This document shows positions 7,157 through 15,735 of a stretch of 51,669 nt of DNA, one piece after another; positions within the stretch are counted from its first letter, which is position 1; the number at the start of each line of letters is the position of its first letter. The DNA is taken from NCBI GenBank assembly GCA_019241635.1, contig JAFAWR010000009.1, positions 1 through 51,669 on the forward strand, written 5' to 3'. Made by a program: the position numbers and the translations under genes. The notes under the pieces were generated by a model, which was not told the DNA's origin, made no database searches, and saw only the letters and a list, made by a program, of their open reading frames with translations. The stretch is from Solirubrobacterales bacterium. Lineage in GTDB: Bacteria; Actinomycetota; Thermoleophilia; Solirubrobacterales; Solirubrobacteraceae.

Positions 7157-8194
7157 TCAGGAAAGCGCCGGCCACCATTCTGAGAGCCGCTCGAGCGCCG
7201 CACCGACCTCCGGCGGAGTCGCCCGACCGGCGCCGTGATCCGCGCCATGACCAACCGTCACCGGCTCCTGCAGCGCGGCGAGCGTGGCGGCGACCGAGCG
7301 ACCCAGTGCGCCGAGCCCATACCCGCCCTCGAGCACGCACCCCACGGGCGCCTCGAGCTCGGACGCCAACCGCCGCATCGAGCGCGTCATCGCGGCGTAT
7401 CCCTCGTCGCTCACGTCGCACTGCCCGAGCGGGTCCTCGGCGTGGGCGTCGTACCCGGCCGAGATCAGCACGAGCTGCGGCGCGAACGCGTGGGCCAGCG
7501 GAACCGCGATCCGATCGACCAGCGCGCAGAACACCTGATCGCCGGAACCGGGCCGGACCGGGAGGTTGACCGTGAATCCGCGGCCGGCTCCCGAGCCGAC
7601 GTCCGACGCCGGGCCCGTCCCCGGGTACAGCGGCGACTGGTGGATCGACACGAACAGCACCTGGTCGGAGTCGTGGAAGATGTCGTTGGTCCCGTTGCCG
7701 TGGTGTACGTCCCAGTCGAGGACGAGCACTCGCGAAAGCCCGCGCCGATCGAGCGCATACCGCGCGGCCACGGCCACGCTGTTGAACAGGCAGAACCCCA
7801 TGGCGCGGGCGCGCTCGGCATGGTGGCCCGGCGGCCGGTGCGCGCTGAACCCATACGGCGCGGCGCCGTCGAGCAGCAGCTCGACCATGCGCACGGCTCC
7901 TCCCGCGCCGTGCACGGCAGCCTCGAACGAGTCCCGACTGATCACCGTGTCCATGTCCAGGAAGCCGCCGCCGTTCGCGCAGGCCTGCTCGATCGACGCC
8001 ACGTAATCTCGCGGATGAACCGCCTCGAGCACGGCGCGATCGACCTCCGGCGACTCGACCCGTTCGAACCCGCACCAGTCGCGGGCGGATAGCTCGCGCT
8101 CGATCGCCTCCATGCGCGCGGCCCGCTCCGGATGGGCGCCGGTGTCGTGGCGCAGCGAGGAGGGATGCTCGAGCCACACGGGCGCGGAAGCCAT
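7157..8194 (-). CDS. Histone deacetylase superfamily (AcuC-like) zinc hydrolase
   Basis: A 345-residue member of the arginase/HDAC fold that removes acyl groups from lysine or acetylpolyamines. Catalytic motifs are intact: the His pair in RPPGHHAERARAMGFC, zinc ligands Asp and His in LDWDVHHGNGT, the second Asp ligand in ISAGYDAHAEDPLG, and the conserved LEGGY near the C-terminus. The start ATG at 8194 gives the usual N-terminus (HPSSLRHDTGAHPERAARM). The gene is divergent from nadB with 21 bp between the start codons; the -10 boxes overlap. Substrate is unknown. Confidence 0.93.
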   Translation of the reverse strand: MASAPVWLEHPSSLRHDTGAHPERAARMEAIERELSARDWCGFERVESPEVDRAVLEAVHPRDYVASIEQACANGGGFLDMDTVISRDSFEAAVHGAGGAVRMVELLLDGAAPYGFSAHRPPGHHAERARAMGFCLFNSVAVAARYALDRRGLSRVLVLDWDVHHGNGTNDIFHDSDQVLFVSIHQSPLYPGTGPASDVGSGAGRGFTVNLPVRPGSGDQVFCALVDRIAVPLAHAFAPQLVLISAGYDAHAEDPLGQCDVSDEGYAAMTRSMRRLASELEAPVGCVLEGGYGLGALGRSVAATLAALQEPVTVGHGADHGAGRATPPEVGAALERLSEWWPALS

Positions 8195-8199
8195 CGGGG

Positions 8200-8206
8200 T
8201 ACGGTA
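8200..8206. promoter_or_regulatory. Overlapping back-to-back -10 boxes for HDAC gene and nadB
   Basis: The palindrome-like TACGGTA reads TACGGT on the plus strand (10 nt before the nadB GTG at 8216) and TACCGT on the minus strand (6 nt before the HDAC ATG at 8194). One 7-bp sequence can therefore serve as the -10 element in both directions, and both transcripts would be leaderless. Confidence 0.5.
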
Positions 8207-8215
8207 TCTGTCCAG

Positions 8216-9682
8216 GTGCAGCTTCTCAGTGCGGATGTCACGGTCGTGGGCGCCGGCGCGGCCGGGCTGTACACGGCGCTGTGCGCCTCGCGTCTCGGCG
8301 CGAGCGTCACGCTGGTGTCGGCCACGGCGCTGGCCGAGTCCTCGAGCTGGTGGGCCCAGGGCGGGCTGGCCGCCGCGGTGTCCGCGCAGGACAGCCCTGA
8401 GCGCCATCTGCGCGACACGGTCGCCGCCGGCCGCGACGCCGTGCGCGAGTCAGCGGCCCGGGTCCTGTGCGACGAGGCCCCGGAGGCGGTGAGCGACCTG
8501 ACCCGGCTCGGCGTCCGGTTCGACGCAGACCGAGAAGGCCGCCTGGCCCTCGGGCTCGAAGGTGGCCACACGGTCAGGCGGATCGTCCACGCCGGCGGCG
8601 CGGCCACCGGACGGCGTCTGGTCCGCCAGCTGAGCGCGGTGGCGGCCGAGGATCCGGGAATCGACGTTGTGGAGGGCCGGCGCGTGGTCGAGCTGCTCGT
8701 GGCCGACGGGCGCTGCGTTGGCGTTCGCCTCGACGACGAGCGCGTCATCGCCAGCGGCGCGGTCGTGCTGGCCACCGGGGGGGCGGCGGCGCTGTGGTCG
8801 CGGACCACCAATCCGGCCGGCGCCCAGGGGGGCGGGCTCCTGCTCGCCTACGGCGCCGGCGCGACGCTGGCCGACCTCGAGCTCGTGCAGTTTCACCCCA
8901 CCGCGGTGGTCGGGGACGACGGCGGCGACGGGCTGCTGGTCACCGAGGCGGTCCGCGGCGAGGGCGCCCGGCTCTTCGACTCCCGCGGCGAGCGGTTCGT
9001 CGACGAGCTCGCACCCCGCGACGAGGTGGCCCGGGCGGTTCAGCAGCGCATGCTCTCCACCGGCACGGCGTCGGTCGGACTGGACATGCGCGAGGTCGAC
9101 CCGGCGCTCTTCCCGAATGTGGTCAGCGCGCTCCGCGAGGCCGGGATCGAGCCCGAACGCGATCTCGTCCCCGTCGCACCGGCCGCCCACTACGTGATGG
9201 GCGGGATCGCCACCGACGTGCACGGCCGCGCTTCGCTGGCCGGGCTCTATGCGGTGGGCGAGTGCTCGTGCACGGGCCTGCACGGAGCCAACCGCCTGGC
9301 CTCGAACTCGCTGAGCGAATGCTTCGTGTTCGGAGCTCGGGCGGCCCGCTCGGCCGTCGCGGAGCCGGCGCCGGACCCGGTCGCGGTGAGCGCGCTCGGC
9401 GCCGCCGGCGCCGCCCGGGCGGAGTTCCCGCAATCGATCTCACCGGCCAGCCGCGAGTCGCTGTGGCGGCATGCCGGGCTCGAGCGCGACCGCGCCGGCC
9501 TCGAGCGCCTGGCCCGCGACGAGCACCCCCTGGTCCGCCTGGTCGCCGCCGGCGCGCTGACCCGCACCGAGAGCCGGGGCGCCCACCAGCGCCGCGACTT
9601 CCCGGCGCGCGACCCCGAGTTCGACGGTTGTCACGTGACGATCCGGGCGGGGCGCGAACCGGCGGTTGAGCACTGGATGTGA
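8216..9682 (+). CDS. nadB: L-aspartate oxidase
   Basis: A 488-residue FAD enzyme that oxidises L-aspartate to iminoaspartate, the first step of de novo NAD synthesis. It has the FAD-binding GAGAAGL, SSWWAQGGLAAA, the HAGGAATG loop, TNPAGAQGGG, LVQFHPTAV, TEAVRGEGA with the active-site Arg, HYVMGGI, and GECSCTGLHGANRLASNSL near residue 350. The C-terminal helical domain is shorter than in E. coli NadB. GTG 8216 is chosen because it lies 10 nt after the -10 box and directly before the first strand; earlier in-frame codons would overlap the HDAC gene. nadA and nadC, often adjacent, are not in this window. Confidence 0.95.
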   Translation: MQLLSADVTVVGAGAAGLYTALCASRLGASVTLVSATALAESSSWWAQGGLAAAVSAQDSPERHLRDTVAAGRDAVRESAARVLCDEAPEAVSDLTRLGVRFDADREGRLALGLEGGHTVRRIVHAGGAATGRRLVRQLSAVAAEDPGIDVVEGRRVVELLVADGRCVGVRLDDERVIASGAVVLATGGAAALWSRTTNPAGAQGGGLLLAYGAGATLADLELVQFHPTAVVGDDGGDGLLVTEAVRGEGARLFDSRGERFVDELAPRDEVARAVQQRMLSTGTASVGLDMREVDPALFPNVVSALREAGIEPERDLVPVAPAAHYVMGGIATDVHGRASLAGLYAVGECSCTGLHGANRLASNSLSECFVFGARAARSAVAEPAPDPVAVSALGAAGAARAEFPQSISPASRESLWRHAGLERDRAGLERLARDEHPLVRLVAAGALTRTESRGAHQRRDFPARDPEFDGCHVTIRAGREPAVEHWM

Positions 9683-9746
9683 ACGCTCTCAACGCACCGT
9701 CTTTCCGATAAACCGACCGGGCCGGGGAATACTCGTCAGTAGCGAC

Positions 9747-9761
9747 TTAACATCAAGTTAA
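9747..9761. promoter_or_regulatory. AT-rich inverted repeat upstream of the CxxH-type small protein gene
   Basis: TTAAC (9747-9751) and GTTAA (9757-9761) form 5-bp arms around a 5-nt spacer in an unusually AT-rich patch. It may be an operator or promoter element for the gene at 9864; nothing further can be said. Confidence 0.3.
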
Positions 9762-9863
9762 TAATTGCTGCGGCTGGAACTTCATACACCCCGGGTAGCC
9801 ACGCTTCGCGCTAATCGGACGCCCCGCGGCAGGGGCGACGGGAACATAGGAGTGGTGTGTTGC

Positions 9864-10295
9864 ATGTACCGGTTCAGTCGAGCCATCTATCGCGAACTTG
9901 CTGACGACATCGTCTCGGATCCCTACGAGGGTCCGCTGATCAATCACGAGCGAGTTCTCCGTGCCTGTGAATCAGCCGTCGAGCGCCTCGCGACCGACCG
10001 GCATTACTTCGCGCATCCCGCGCGGACGTTGTTCAAGGACATCCGGATCTACTTCCCGATGACCGCGCAGCTGCGGGTGCTCCGCGTGATCCAGCGCTAC
10101 CTCGGGCTGGCCGACGAGTTCCTGCGGCGGCTACCGCAGAACGGCTTCGATGCGTACGGCAACCCGTTGCAATGCCGGGCCAGCACCCGCAAGGGCACCC
10201 CGTGCCAGCGGATGCCGCTGCCCCACAACGGCTACTGCCCGTCGCATCAGCACCTGGCCGAGACCGAAGAGATCGAGCCGCTCGTCGCGGCCTAG
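9864..10295 (+). CDS. Small protein with C-terminal CxxxT-G-PC...YCxxH zinc-like motif
   Basis: A 143-residue protein. The first 95 residues look helical (YRFSRAIYRELADDIV; LRVLRVIQRYLGLADEFLRRL). The end carries CRASTRKGTPCQRMPL, then YCPSHQH. The four ligands C-x8-C-x11-C-x2-H resemble the short zinc motif found in DUF5763-like and phage-associated proteins. ATG 9864 is chosen for the GGAG sequence about 10 nt upstream. It is monocistronic, with a strong terminator immediately downstream. Function is unknown; nucleic-acid binding would be a guess based on the motif. Confidence 0.8.
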   Translation: MYRFSRAIYRELADDIVSDPYEGPLINHERVLRACESAVERLATDRHYFAHPARTLFKDIRIYFPMTAQLRVLRVIQRYLGLADEFLRRLPQNGFDAYGNPLQCRASTRKGTPCQRMPLPHNGYCPSHQHLAETEEIEPLVAA

Positions 10296-10311
10296 GCTTT
10301 CTGCAGTTTCG

Positions 10312-10350
10312 GGGTCCGCGGCCGCGGGAGGGTCGCGGACCCTTTTCTTT
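10312..10350 (+). terminator. Rho-independent terminator
   Basis: A 9-bp GC stem (GGGTCCGCG at 10312-10320 with CGCGGACCC at 10334-10342), a 13-nt loop and a TTTTCTTT tail at 10343-10350. It ends the transcript of the small protein gene and insulates hyuA. Confidence 0.9.
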
Positions 10351-10423
10351 GTGGGGCCGGGCTGCGCCCGGCATCCCTGGGGCCGGTTGCGCCGGGCGTC
10401 CTTGCCCGGCCCCGCGTCTGGAG

Positions 10424-10429
10424 TAGGTT
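10424..10429 (+). promoter_or_regulatory. -10 box (TAGGTT) for hyuAB
   Basis: Hexamer 6 nt before the hyuA ATG, with no Shine-Dalgarno sequence, so the hyuAB mRNA is probably leaderless. Confidence 0.5.
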
Positions 10430-10435
10430 GCCGCC

Positions 10436-12433
10436 ATGCTGATCGGCGTCGACGTGGGCGGCACCTTCACCGACGCCGTCCTCGCGCTCGACGGCCGGTT
10501 GATCACCGCCAAGGCGCCGACCACCCCCGAGGACCAGTCCGAGGGCGTGATGGCCGCGATCTCCGCAGCACTGGAGAAGGCCGGCGCATCGGCCGCTGAC
10601 ATCGAGGAGTTCTCCCACGGGATGACCGTGGCGACCAACGCCCTGCTCGAGGGGCGCGGTGCCCGCACGGCCTTCGTGGCCACCGAGGGGTTCACCGACC
10701 TCATCGCGCTCGGCCGGCAGGACCGCCCGCAGCTCTACCGCCTGTGCGCGGGCCGGCCGGCGCCGCTCGCGCCTCCCGACCTGCGCTTCGGGGCGCCCGA
10801 GCGGATGACCCCCGAGGGACCCCTCACCGAGCTCACCGGCGGGGCGGCGCGCGAGCTGGCCGAGCGCATCGCCGCGGCCGAGCCCGAGTCGGTGGCGGTC
10901 ACGCTGCTCCATTCCTACCGCCACCCCGAGCACGAGCAGGCCATCGGCCAGGCGCTCAGCGACGCGCTCGGCGACGATGTGCACGTCTCGCTGTCCCACG
11001 AGGTCGTGGGCACGTTCCGCGAGTTCGAGCGCGCGGCCACCACCGAGATCGACGCCGCGCTCTCGCCGCTGCTGGCGCGCTACCTGCGCGCGCTGGTCAA
11101 GCGCGCGGGCGAGGAGGGCATCCCCGAGCCGGCCATCATGCAATCGAACGGCGGGCTGATCGACGTCACCGCGGCGGCCGGGCACGCCTCGTGGACGGTG
11201 CTCTCGGGGCCAGCCGGGGGCGCCGCGGGAGCGGCGTTCGTGGCCCGCCGCGCCGGGGCCGAGAACGCGCTCTGCCTGGACATGGGCGGCACGTCGTGCG
11301 ACGTGTGCGTGGTCGATGACGGCGCCGTGCAGGAACGCTCGAGCGGCGAGGTGGCCGGTCGCCCGCTGGCGCTGCCGACGCTCGCCGTGCACACCGTCGG
11401 CGCGGGCGGCGGTTCGATCGCCTGGCGCGACGGCGGCGGTGCGCTGCGCGTCGGACCGCGCTCGGCGGGCGCCGATCCCGGTCCCGCCTGTTACGGGCGC
11501 GGCGGGACCGAGCCGACGGTGACCGACGCCAACCTGCTGCTCGGCTACCTGTCCTCGGACTCACCTCTGGGCGGCGGGGTCGAGCTCGACCGCGACGCCG
11601 CCCACGACGCGATCAAGCAACTCGCCGACGCGCTCGGGCTCGAGCTGCCCGCCTGCGCCGAGGGCATCCGACGCGTCGCCGGGGCCGAGATGATCCGCGC
11701 GCTGCGCGTGGTTACCGTCCAGCGCGGGATCGATCCTCGGCGCTATGCGCTGATGGCCTTCGGCGGGGCGGGACCGTTGCACGCGGCGCAGATCGCCGAC
11801 GAGCTCGGGATCGAGACGATCCTCTGCCCCCGTGCCTCCGGCGTGCTCGCCGCCCTCGGGTTGGTCGTCTCCCCCCGCCGGCGCGACGTCCAGCGCAGCG
11901 TCCTGTGGAGCGGCGACTCGCTCACCGCCGAGGCGATCACGGAGGCGGTGGACGAGCTGGGCGAGCGCGCGCGCGAGGCGATGCACGACCCCGAGGCCGA
12001 GCTGCACGTGGTCTACGAGCTCCGCTACCGGGGGCAGTCGTTCGAGCTGCCGATCCCGGCCGGCCTTCAGGCGACGCCCGAGGAGCTCCGCGAGGGGTTC
12101 GAGTCCGAGCACGAGGAGCGCTACGGCTACCGCGACTCCGAGCAGGAGCTCGAGCTCGTCACGATCCGGGTGACCGCGACCGCGCAGGGAACCGACGTCG
12201 AGCTGGCCGGCGGCGACGAGGGCCCGGACTCGGGCCTGGAACGTTCCACGCGTGAGGCGACGATCGACGGCGAGCAGGTCGAGCTTCAGGTCCTGCGCGG
12301 GATCCCCGGGCCGGGCACGGAGCTCGATGGACCGGGCGTGATTGAGCTGCCCGAGTCCACTATGCTCATCCCACCCGGCTGGTCCGCCGAGGTCGACGAG
12401 ACGGGGTCGATCAAGATGGCGCGGTCGGGATGA
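10436..12433 (+). CDS. hyuA: Hydantoinase/oxoprolinase subunit A
   Basis: A 665-residue ATP-dependent hydantoinase A subunit with an ASKHA ATPase fold. It opens with MLIGVDVGGTFTDAVL (phosphate 1), then HGMTVATNALLEGRGA, LLHSYRHPEHE, EIDAALSPLLARYL, IMQSNGGL, SGPAGGAAGA, LDMGGTSCDVCVV, GAGGGSIAW and MAFGGAGPLHA. The complex opens a cyclic amide (N-methylhydantoin, 5-oxoproline or similar) at the cost of ATP. The stop overlaps the hyuB start as ATGA. The actual substrate cannot be read from the sequence. Confidence 0.95.
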   Translation: MLIGVDVGGTFTDAVLALDGRLITAKAPTTPEDQSEGVMAAISAALEKAGASAADIEEFSHGMTVATNALLEGRGARTAFVATEGFTDLIALGRQDRPQLYRLCAGRPAPLAPPDLRFGAPERMTPEGPLTELTGGAARELAERIAAAEPESVAVTLLHSYRHPEHEQAIGQALSDALGDDVHVSLSHEVVGTFREFERAATTEIDAALSPLLARYLRALVKRAGEEGIPEPAIMQSNGGLIDVTAAAGHASWTVLSGPAGGAAGAAFVARRAGAENALCLDMGGTSCDVCVVDDGAVQERSSGEVAGRPLALPTLAVHTVGAGGGSIAWRDGGGALRVGPRSAGADPGPACYGRGGTEPTVTDANLLLGYLSSDSPLGGGVELDRDAAHDAIKQLADALGLELPACAEGIRRVAGAEMIRALRVVTVQRGIDPRRYALMAFGGAGPLHAAQIADELGIETILCPRASGVLAALGLVVSPRRRDVQRSVLWSGDSLTAEAITEAVDELGERAREAMHDPEAELHVVYELRYRGQSFELPIPAGLQATPEELREGFESEHEERYGYRDSEQELELVTIRVTATAQGTDVELAGGDEGPDSGLERSTREATIDGEQVELQVLRGIPGPGTELDGPGVIELPESTMLIPPGWSAEVDETGSIKMARSG

Positions 12434-13911
12434 GCATCGACCCGGTCGAGCTCCAGGTCCTGACCGGCGCGCTCCGCGCGGTCTGCGAGGAGATGGGCGC
12501 CGTGCTCATCCGCTCGGCGCACTCGGCCAACATCAAGGAGCGCCGCGACGCCTCGACCGCGCTGTTCGACTCGGACGGCGAGATGGTCATGCAGGCCGAG
12601 CACATCCCCGTGCACCTCGGCGCGATGCCGGCCGCCGTGGCCGCCGTGCTCGACCGCGACCACGCACCCGACCGCAGCTGGATCCTCAACGATCCCTACG
12701 CCGGGGGCACGCACCTGCCCGACATCACGGTGATCACGCCGCTGTTCGCCGGCGACGAGCTGCTCGCCTTCGCGGCCAGTCGAGCTCACCATGCCGACGT
12801 CGGCGGACCCACGCCGGGCTCGATGCCGGCCGACAGCCGCACCCTGGACGATGAGGGCGTGGTGATCTCGCCGCGCGTGCTCGACGACGAGGCGATCGCC
12901 GAGCTCGCCCAGCAGATGCGCCAACCCGAGCAGCGCCGCGCCGACCTGCGCGCGCAACTGGCCGCCGGGCGGGTGGGCGGGCGCCGGCTGCTCGAGCTGC
13001 ACGAGCGCTTCGGCGCCGAGAAGCTCAAGCAGGCGTTCGCCGAGGTCCTCGACTACGCCGAGCGCCGCACCCGGGCCTGCATCGAGGAGCTCGACGACGG
13101 GATCTACGAGGCCCGCGACGTGCTCGAAGCGCGCGACGGAGACCTGGGGATCGTGCTGAAGGCGACCATCGAGGGCGACCGCATGACGCTCGACTTCTCC
13201 GACACCGACCCCCAGCACGAGGGCAACCTCAACTGTCCGCTGGCCGTCACCCGCTCGGCCTGCTACTTCGCGATTCGCGTGCTCACCGATCCAGATATCC
13301 CGCCCAGTGCCGGCGCCTATCGGCCGATCGAGGTGATCGCGCCCGAGGGTTGCCTGCTCAACGCGCGCTCGCCGGCGGCGGTGGTGGGCGGCAACGTCGA
13401 GACCTCTTCCCGAGTGGCCGACGTGGTGCTCCGCGCTTTCGGCCGGGCCCTCGGCCAGGGAACCATGAACAACGTGACGCTCGGCTCAGACGACGTCGTG
13501 TACTACGAGACCATCGGCGGCGGCCAGGGCGCGTGCCCCGACGCCGACGGGCCGAGCGGCGTGCACGTGGCGATGAGCAACACGCTCAACACCCCGATCG
13601 AGGCGCTCGAGCTCGAGTTCCCGATGCGCATGGTCCGCTACGCGCTGCGCCGCGACTCCGGCGGCGCCGGCCAGCATCATGGCGGCGACGGCGTGATCCG
13701 TGAGCTCGAGGCGCTCGCCCCCCTGCGCTACTCGCTGATCACCGAGCGCCGGCGCCACGCCCCCTCCGGCGCCGACGGCGGAGAGGACGGCGCGCCCGGG
13801 CGCAACCTGCTCGACGGCGACGAGCTCCCCCCCAAGGCCATCGGCAAGCTAGAGCCCGGCCAGCGCCTCCGCATCGAAACTCCGGGTGGAGGAGGGCACG
13901 GAAAGCTCTAG
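12430..13911 (+). CDS. hyuB: Hydantoinase/oxoprolinase subunit B
   Basis: A 493-residue hydantoinase B subunit, partner of HyuA. Characteristic blocks are VELQVLTGALRAVCEEMG, LIRSAHSANIKERRD, HIPVHLGAMP, LNDPYAGGTHLPDIT, RAHHADVGG-TPGSMP, DFSDTDPQHEGNLNCP and the C-terminal RDSGGAGQHHGGDG with GGGGHGKL at the end. It is slightly shorter than the usual 520-580 residues but no motif is missing. Its ATG overlaps the hyuA stop. A very long hairpin begins 4 bp after its stop. Confidence 0.95.
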   Translation: MSIDPVELQVLTGALRAVCEEMGAVLIRSAHSANIKERRDASTALFDSDGEMVMQAEHIPVHLGAMPAAVAAVLDRDHAPDRSWILNDPYAGGTHLPDITVITPLFAGDELLAFAASRAHHADVGGPTPGSMPADSRTLDDEGVVISPRVLDDEAIAELAQQMRQPEQRRADLRAQLAAGRVGGRRLLELHERFGAEKLKQAFAEVLDYAERRTRACIEELDDGIYEARDVLEARDGDLGIVLKATIEGDRMTLDFSDTDPQHEGNLNCPLAVTRSACYFAIRVLTDPDIPPSAGAYRPIEVIAPEGCLLNARSPAAVVGGNVETSSRVADVVLRAFGRALGQGTMNNVTLGSDDVVYYETIGGGQGACPDADGPSGVHVAMSNTLNTPIEALELEFPMRMVRYALRRDSGGAGQHHGGDGVIRELEALAPLRYSLITERRRHAPSGADGGEDGAPGRNLLDGDELPPKAIGKLEPGQRLRIETPGGGGHGKL

Positions 13912-13915
13912 GGGC

Positions 13916-13979
13916 ATCGCCTGGATGTCCTCCTGACGGCGCCTTGCCGTTGAGCGCCGTCAGGAGGACATCAGGCGAT
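13916..13979. terminator. Very long hairpin (26-bp stem, one bulged G) after hyuB
   Basis: The arms 13916-13942 and 13954-13979 pair over 26 bp with a single bulged G at 13924 and an 11-nt loop. It starts 4 bp after the hyuB stop and is followed by no T-tract. Probably it stops or stabilises the hyuAB transcript, but the length is far beyond a normal terminator stem. Confidence 0.75.
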
Positions 13980-14321
13980 CCACCGCTGTACGCATACCGA
14001 ATAAGAGTTCGGCAGCCGGTTTGAGGCGGTCCTGGACCGGATAGCAGCAGCAAGTTGTCGCCGCCTGCCTGTATGTGTCGATCCGCACGCTCGCGCGTGC
14101 TTTCACCGAGGAAATCGTGGCGTTTCGCACAGGTTGGACGTGATTCGCGCAGGCCCAGCATCGCTTCGGGCGGACTCCTCGTGGCAAACCCACCGATTTG
14201 CGGTGACATTTGGCGATTTGCGATCTCTCGCGTACAATTGCCCCTTCCCGTGCTGCCGTTGCACTTCGTGCCTCGCACGGGAGTTTGTTTCGTTTCTAAC
14301 CCCCCTTCCCTCAACTTCTAA
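13980..14321 (+). other. Intergenic and leader region upstream of the DUF1802 gene
   Basis: About 340 bp without a supported gene, visibly less GC-rich than its surroundings. It holds a promoter at 14210-14238. With a start near 14245 the downstream gene would have a leader of about 75 nt. I see no recognisable riboswitch in it. Confidence 0.5.
14210..14238 (+). promoter_or_regulatory. Sigma-70-like promoter for the DUF1802 gene
   Basis: TTGGCG (14210-14215) and TACAAT (14233-14238) separated by exactly 17 bp. This is the best canonical -35/-10 pair in the window; most other genes here show only a -10 box. Confidence 0.7.
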
Positions 14322-14951
14322 ATGCCGATTGCTTTCAAAGAATGGGCCGTGACCGTGCGGGCCCTTGCCGAGGGCGAGCAGTTGCTCACGCTCCGCAAGG
14401 GCGGCATTCGCGAGCCCGACAAGCACTTCAAGCTCGATTACGAGCGGTTCTTCCTCTACCCCACGTTCGATCATCAGTGCGCCGACCTGGTGCGCGAATC
14501 GCATCAACCCGAGCTCTCACGCGCCCTCGAAGAAGGCGTGTGGAGTGACGGCGAGCCTCCCCCCCATGCCCTGCGCCGCGGGACCGAGATCCCCCAGCCG
14601 GATCGCGTTCGGATCCGGGCCTGGGCTGAGGTGGCCGCCCACTACACGATCACCGACCGGCGTGCGGTCGACGCTCTGTCGCCGTTCTACGTCTGGACCA
14701 CCGACTACGCGGAGAAGCGACTGGCGTGGAAGCGCCGTCATCCGCTGCACGTGATCCTGCTGCGGACCTACCGGATCCCGCGGCCGGTCACCGTGAAGGT
14801 GCGCGACGAGTACGGCGGATGCCGGTCGTGGCTGGAGCTCACCCGCGAACTTCCGTTCGAAGGCACCCCGGTGCTGTCGGACGAGGAGTTCGAGCGGGCC
14901 TCCGAGGAGATCGCATCGATCGCCTCGGACCGCGTGCCCGTACTGGTCTGA
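14322..14951 (+). CDS. DUF1802 family protein
   Basis: A 209-residue protein matching the DUF1802 layout: AFKEWAVTVRALAEGEQLLTLRKGGIREPDKHF, then FFLYPTFDHQCADLVR, and a C-terminal half with DYAEKRLAWKRRHPLHVILLRTYRIPRP. The family is widespread in cyanobacteria and actinobacteria and has no established function. The gene has its own promoter about 80 bp upstream and is followed 22 bp later by an unrelated-looking gene on the same strand. No membrane segments or signal peptide. Confidence 0.85.
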   Translation: MPIAFKEWAVTVRALAEGEQLLTLRKGGIREPDKHFKLDYERFFLYPTFDHQCADLVRESHQPELSRALEEGVWSDGEPPPHALRRGTEIPQPDRVRIRAWAEVAAHYTITDRRAVDALSPFYVWTTDYAEKRLAWKRRHPLHVILLRTYRIPRPVTVKVRDEYGGCRSWLELTRELPFEGTPVLSDEEFERASEEIASIASDRVPVLV

Positions 14952-14973
14952 CCCGGCGAGAACGTATACGTCA

Positions 14974-15732
14974 GTGGCATGGGTCGAGTCGGCTTCGCCG
15001 TCGTTCACGGCGCGCCACCACTCGACCCATGCCGATGACGCCGACCGCGTGCTGCACTCCCTGGAGCGCACACGTGAGTACCTGGCCCAGTACTTTCCTC
15101 AGACGGTCGAGGGCATCTCGGTGGTGCTCCATCCGAGCGTCGCCTCACTGTCGATCGCGCACCCACGCCTGCCGCTGAGCTGGGCGGCCGCATCGCCGGC
15201 CGGCCGCCGCTACATCGCGGGCTGCTGGGCCGGACCGCAGGAAATGCACGTCCTGCTGCCCCACGCGCTCGAGGCACGTGCCTCGACCGTCCCGGGCTCG
15301 CGCGAGATGCTCGATCGAGCCGTGCCGGCGCTCTACGCCCGGCGGGTCATCGCCGAGAACAACCACGACCTGCCGAGGCGGCTCAGCCCCCGCCGCCCGG
15401 GGATCGCGCTGCGCTGGGCATGGCTGCTCGAGGGAGCGGCCCGCTGGTTCGGCGGCCAGACCGCGCACGCTCGGCCCGCCATCGCCCGGCGGCTGCGCGA
15501 CGGACGCCGGCCGGCCTTTCCGCCCGGCCTGCGCGACGCGCCGCTGCTGGGCGGCACCGTGATCGATTTGCTGGTGCGCGAGCGCGGGGAGCCGCCGGCC
15601 GCCGAGCTGGCCTGCCGCCTGGATCCCCACGGACCGCGCGCCGCCTTGCGCGACGCGTTCGGCGGCCGCGCGCCGGCGCGCACCGAGGAGGCGTGGCGCG
15701 AGCATCTTGCGCGCATGGTCTCCGCGGCTTAG
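14974..15732 (+). CDS. Hypothetical protein, possible degenerate gluzincin-like fold
   Basis: A 252-residue protein starting at GTG 14974. I do not recognise a family with certainty. Around residue 150 it has WAWLLEGAARWFGGQ, which resembles the third-ligand helix (WLxEGxAxxxxG) of gluzincin metallopeptidases, but the expected upstream HExxH is absent; the equivalent region reads VIAENNHDLPRRL. It may therefore be a catalytically dead relative, or the likeness may be chance. No signal peptide. It follows DUF1802 by 22 bp and ends 3 bp before the convergent DUF2007 gene. Confidence 0.65.
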   Translation: MAWVESASPSFTARHHSTHADDADRVLHSLERTREYLAQYFPQTVEGISVVLHPSVASLSIAHPRLPLSWAAASPAGRRYIAGCWAGPQEMHVLLPHALEARASTVPGSREMLDRAVPALYARRVIAENNHDLPRRLSPRRPGIALRWAWLLEGAARWFGGQTAHARPAIARRLRDGRRPAFPPGLRDAPLLGGTVIDLLVRERGEPPAAELACRLDPHGPRAALRDAFGGRAPARTEEAWREHLARMVSAA

Positions 15733-15735
15733 ACC

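Noticed and set aside
10355-10415. Further GC hairpins (GCCGGGC-type) before hyuA as a second terminator or riboswitch
   Set aside because: They are short, GC-only and follow a complete terminator; the hyuA promoter lies behind them, so they are probably compositional.
10292-11392. Long minus-strand frame opposite hyuA
   Set aside because: Antisense shadow of a GC-rich gene, rich in Arg, His and Gly, no recognisable domain.
13960-14193. 77-codon minus-strand frame in the gap after hyuB
   Set aside because: No start site signal, odd composition (CCCY run) and it overlaps the long hairpin.
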